In this document: in pieces, positions 60,820-64,000 of the stretch
Numbering within the stretch: the first letter of the stretch is position 1
Layout of the letters: every line of letters starts with the position of its first letter
DNA from: Variovorax paradoxus
GTDB lineage: Bacteria; Pseudomonadota; Gammaproteobacteria; Burkholderiales; Burkholderiaceae_C
Direction: 5' to 3'
DNA length: 64,000 nt
Assembly: GCF_902712855.1 (NCBI RefSeq)
Contig: NZ_LR743507.1
Span: forward strand, 2,342,001 to 2,406,000
Made by a program: the position numbers and the translations under genes
Notes under the pieces: generated by a model
Database searches by the model: none
Seen by the model: the letters and a program-made list of their open reading frames with translations, nothing else
What the model was told of the DNA's origin: nothing

Positions 60820-63800
60820 ATGTGGTTCTTGGGCATCATTGCCGGCCTGTTCATCGGAGCGCTGTTCGAATCGGTGCCCGTGGCGCTGGTGCTTGCGGTG
60901 GTCGGCGCGTTCGCGCTGCCGCAGCTGGTCGGCAGGAAGAAGAAAGACAAGGCCGAACCGCACCGCACCGAGGCTGAGCGCGCACCGGCTGCCGGCGCCA
61001 CTGCCGCGTTGCCGGCCGCGCCGGGCGGCGGCGTGCTGAAGCTGCAGCAGCGGGTGTCGGAGCTCGAGCAGCGCGTTGCAGCGCTCGAAAGCCGGCTGGC
61101 GCAGGGCGCGACGGCCACCGGCGCACTCGAGGCACCCAAGGTGGATCGCGCCGACGCCTCGGTCATCCCCGAACTGCCTTCCGGCGAACTTGCCACGTCG
61201 ATGGGTGTCACGCCGTTGCCGGAGGCGCCGCCGCTGCCCGTGGCCATGCCGGCGTCGCGCGCGGCGCAGATCGAGCAGGCGCGCCTGTCGCGCCTGCAGG
61301 CCGACGTGCCTGCGTCCGAGTCGCCGGTAGATGAAAAGGCCGCCGCGCCTTCGGTGCAAGCACCGGCCCCTGTGTCCGCGGAACCATCCGCGGAACCGCC
61401 CGCGCAACCGACCATCCAGACGCCAGTCACTGTTCGCCGCCCACCTCCACCTCCGCCACCCCCGCCACCCCCGCCGGTCCGCTGCGCGACCGCCTGCCGG
61501 CCCCCATCGCCAACCTGATCTTCGGCGGCAACATGCTGGTCAAGCTGGGCGTGCTGATCCTGTTCCTCGGGCTCGCGTTCCTGCTGCGCTACACGGCCGA
61601 ACGCGTCACGGTGCCGATCGAACTGCGCTACGCGGCCGTCGCACTGGTCGGCGCGGGCCTGCTGGTGCTGGGCTGGCTGCTGCGCCACAAGCGCGCCGGC
61701 TATGCGCTGATCCTGCAGGGCGCGGGCATCGGCGTGTTCTACCTGACGACGCTCGCGGCCATGAAGCTCAGCGGGCTGCTGCCGGCCAGCGCGGGCTTCG
61801 CCTTCCTGTTCGGCGTGGCCGTGCTCAGCGCGGCACTGGCCGTGCTGCAGAACGCGCCGGTGCTGGCCATCGTGGCCGCCCTCGAAGGCTTCGCGGCACC
61901 GGTGCTGGCGTCGACCGGCTCGAACCAGCCGGTGGGTTTGTTCACCTATCTGCTGGTGCTCGACGTGGGCATCGTGCTGATCGCCTGGTTCAAGGCATGG
62001 CGCGTGCTCAACCTGATCGGCTTCGTCGGCACCTTCACGCTGGCGGCCGGCTGGGCGCACAAGTACTACACCGACGACCAGTTCGGCACCATCGAGCCCT
62101 TCCTCGTCGTCTTCTTCCTGCTGTTCACCGCCATCGGCCTGCTGTTCGCGCGGCGCACGCTGTTCGATGCGCCGGTGCAGCCCGCGCAGCCGCTTGCCAC
62201 GCGCGCGCTCGACACGCTGCGCCGCGCCGGCCGCGTCGACAGCTCGCTGGTGTTCGGCACGCCCATGGTCGCCTTCGGCATGCAGGTGCTGCTGATGCGC
62301 CCGTGGGAGTACGGCGCCGCCTTCTCGGCGATGGCGCTCTCGGCCTTCTACCTGGTGCTGGGCCGGATGGTGTTCTCCACGCAGCCGAAGGGGCTGGCGT
62401 TGCTCGCGGAGGCCTATGCCATCGTCGGCGTGATCTTCGGGACGCTGGCGATTCCGCTCGGCCTCGAAGGTCAGTGGACCGGTGCGGCCTGGGCGGTCGA
62501 GGCGGCCGGCATGTACTGGCTCGGCGCGCGGCAAGGGCGCGTGTATGCGCGCGCCTTCGCCTTCGTGGTCTTCGCGGGCGCGGTGGTCAAGCTGCTCGAG
62601 GCCACGCGGATCGACGCGGCCGCGGGCCATCCGTTGCTCGACGGTTCCGTCATCGGTCCGGTGCTGGTGGCGGTCAGCGCCTTCGCGATGTGGGCGATCC
62701 ATCGACGCGCCAGGCTGGACGTGGGCGACAACGCCGAGGCGCTGGCCGGCAATGCCTTGCCGTGGCTCGGCATGGCCGCGCTCACGTTGCTGCTGTGGCA
62801 ATGGTTCACGCCGCCGTGGGCTGCGGCCGCCACGGCCGTGCTGGCTTCGGTGACTTTCGCGGTGGCGATCCGGCTGGCGCTGCAGCCGCTGACCTCCGTG
62901 AGCTTCGGCATGCAGGCGCTGGCGGTGGCGAGCTTCATTGCCACCCTGCACCGCACCGGCCAGGTGGTCGACGCCAAGGTGCTGCAGAGCGGATGGCAGG
63001 GCGCTGCGGTGGCCTGCCTGATCGCGCTCAGCGTGCTCGCCAGCGCCGGCTGGTCCATGCGGCAGGCGCACCGTGCGGCATTGGCGCGCGGCGTGCAGCC
63101 GGTGTGGTCGGTCGGCAATGTCGTCGGCGTGATCGCAGGCGTGAGCCTGCTGCACCTGGCGATGCTGTTCCAGGTGAGCCTGGCGCAGGCCGCATTGCTG
63201 TGGCCGTTGACGGCCACCGTCGTGCTGTGGGTGGCGCTGCGCATGGCGCACTTCCCGCTCGCGGCATTGGCGGGTGTGCTGCAGGCCCTGGCTGCCGTCG
63301 CGTTCGGCATCGGCGCAGCGGACTTCGTCGACACGGCGCGGCCGGCGTTTGCCCATCTCGGCTTCTGGACACCGGTGGTACTCGGCCTGACCGCGCTGCT
63401 TGCGGGCGATTGGCTGCGCGACGAGGCGCGTCCGCGCCCGAGCGAGCCGGCCGGCACCGCCCGCACGCGCTGGGCCAATGCATGGTGCGCGATTCCGGCG
63501 GTGCTGTGGGCGCCAGTGGTCTGGGGGCTCGGCTGGTGGCTGTTCGGGATGCTCGACGAAAGCGTTCGAGTCCTCAATCGCCACGGCCTTGCAAGCCACA
63601 TTCCTGCCGCCACGATGGCGGTGGTGCTCGTCACCTCGGTGCTCGCGGCCATCGTGGCGCACCGGCGCGACTGGCCGCAGTTGGGCAAGTCGACGCTTGC
63701 CACGCTGCCGGCTTTCGGCCTGATCGCTGCGTACGGCGTCGCGGGCGGTCCCACGCCGTTCTACGTGCCGTCGAGCGCGCTGGGCTGGCTCGCCTGGCCG

Positions 63801-64000
63801 CTGGCTCTGGCTTGGCACCTGCGCCTGCTTCGCGCGCAAAGGCGCTGGCTCGATGCGTCGGCGCTCACGCCGTTCCATGTCGCGGGCTTCTGGCTGTTCC
63901 TGCTGCTGGCTGCGCGCGAATGCCAGTGGCAGCTCGGCCGCGTCGGCGGCGAGTGGTCGAGCTGGCAACTGCTGGGCTGGGCCATCGTGCCGGCGCTGGT
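60820..64000 (+). pseudogene. DUF2339 multi-pass membrane protein, frame broken in a proline tract; runs off the window
   Basis: The first frame (60820-61518) encodes an N-terminal membrane helix (WFLGIIAGLFIGALFESVPVALVLAVVGAF), a coiled coil (LQQRVSELEQRVAALESRL) and a Pro/Ala-rich linker ending in 12 prolines, then a stop. From about 61479 the neighbouring frame encodes LRDRLPAPIANLIFGGN and then at least 20 hydrophobic segments to the window end without a stop, the typical DUF2339 body. One missing base between 61441 and 61478, perhaps in the C-rich run before GGTCCGCTG, explains the break. It may be a sequencing error, a phase-variable tract or a true mutation. Function of DUF2339 is unknown. 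Confidence 0.8.
61441..61477 (+). repeat. Proline-codon microsatellite at the DUF2339 frame break
   Basis: Twelve consecutive proline codons built from CCA, CCT, CCG and CCC, including runs of five C. Such tracts slip during replication and sequencing. The frame changes by -1 at or just after this tract. Confidence 0.75.

Noticed and set aside
60483..63968. A very long open frame on the minus strand opposite the DUF2339 gene (about 1160 codons)
   Set aside because: Composition is Arg/His/Gln-rich without hydrophobic core or motifs, and it lies exactly antisense to a DUF2339 coding frame; it is a by-product of GC-rich third positions.

Overview
The window reads as chromosome of a high-GC betaproteobacterium of the order Burkholderiales, most likely family Comamonadaceae and probably Variovorax. 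The clues are conserved gene neighbourhoods (purM-perM-hda-pcnB-folK, rpsP-rimM-trmD-rplS, orn next to an M48 protease), GC-rich third codon positions, many ATGA start/stop overlaps, and a catabolic locus whose content matches the iad-type auxin degradation locus known from Variovorax. The genus call is inference; no 16S rRNA gene is present.

1-21655 is core genome: a truncated DJ-1/PfpI gene and a cysteine hydrolase, perM-purM facing hda-pcnB-folK, a TRIC-type channel, a DUF47/Pit phosphate transport pair, a small membrane protein and an acetyltransferase, the rpsP-rimM-trmD-rplS operon, a CoA pyrophosphatase, a CobD/CbiB-like protein, hisC, rsgA, a pterin dehydratase, an M48 protease, orn and a DEAD-box RNA helicase.

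21867-25609 is a tight four-gene catabolic operon of unknown substrate (octopine-dehydrogenase-like, 3-hydroxyacyl-CoA-dehydrogenase-like, alpha/beta hydrolase, MDR oxidoreductase).

25628-51958 is the centrepiece: two MarR regulators bracket 21 genes. They encode an indolepyruvate-oxidoreductase-like pair, a VanB-type reductase, two Rieske oxygenase alpha/beta pairs, two acyl-CoA ligases, a thiolase homologue without its catalytic Cys and His, a DUF35-SDR fusion, a cyclase-family hydrolase with the isatin hydrolase metal motif, three SDRs, three paralogous periplasmic binding proteins with one LivH/LivM-LivG/LivF transporter; a hotdog thioesterase follows the second regulator. I infer this route: indole-3-acetate is imported and oxygenated to dioxindole-3-acetate, activated to the CoA ester, split by a retro-aldol step to isatin and acetyl-CoA, hydrolysed to isatinate, oxidatively decarboxylated to anthraniloyl-CoA, and released as anthranilate. 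The indole intermediates follow published work; assignment of the CoA steps to these proteins is my inference. Three copies of a dispersed hairpin repeat lie inside the gene string.

51968-54600 is a small accessory island: an HTH regulator, two tiny ORFs, tRNA-Arg(ACG), tRNA-His(GTG) and an HNH nuclease that look co-transcribed, and a 58-residue membrane protein.

54579-64000 returns to ordinary chromosome: tRNA-Lys(CTT), an SDR, tRNA-Ala(CGC), an esterase, guaC with a terminator in its leader, uvrD, and a DUF2339 membrane protein whose frame breaks in a proline-coding tract and which runs off the window end.
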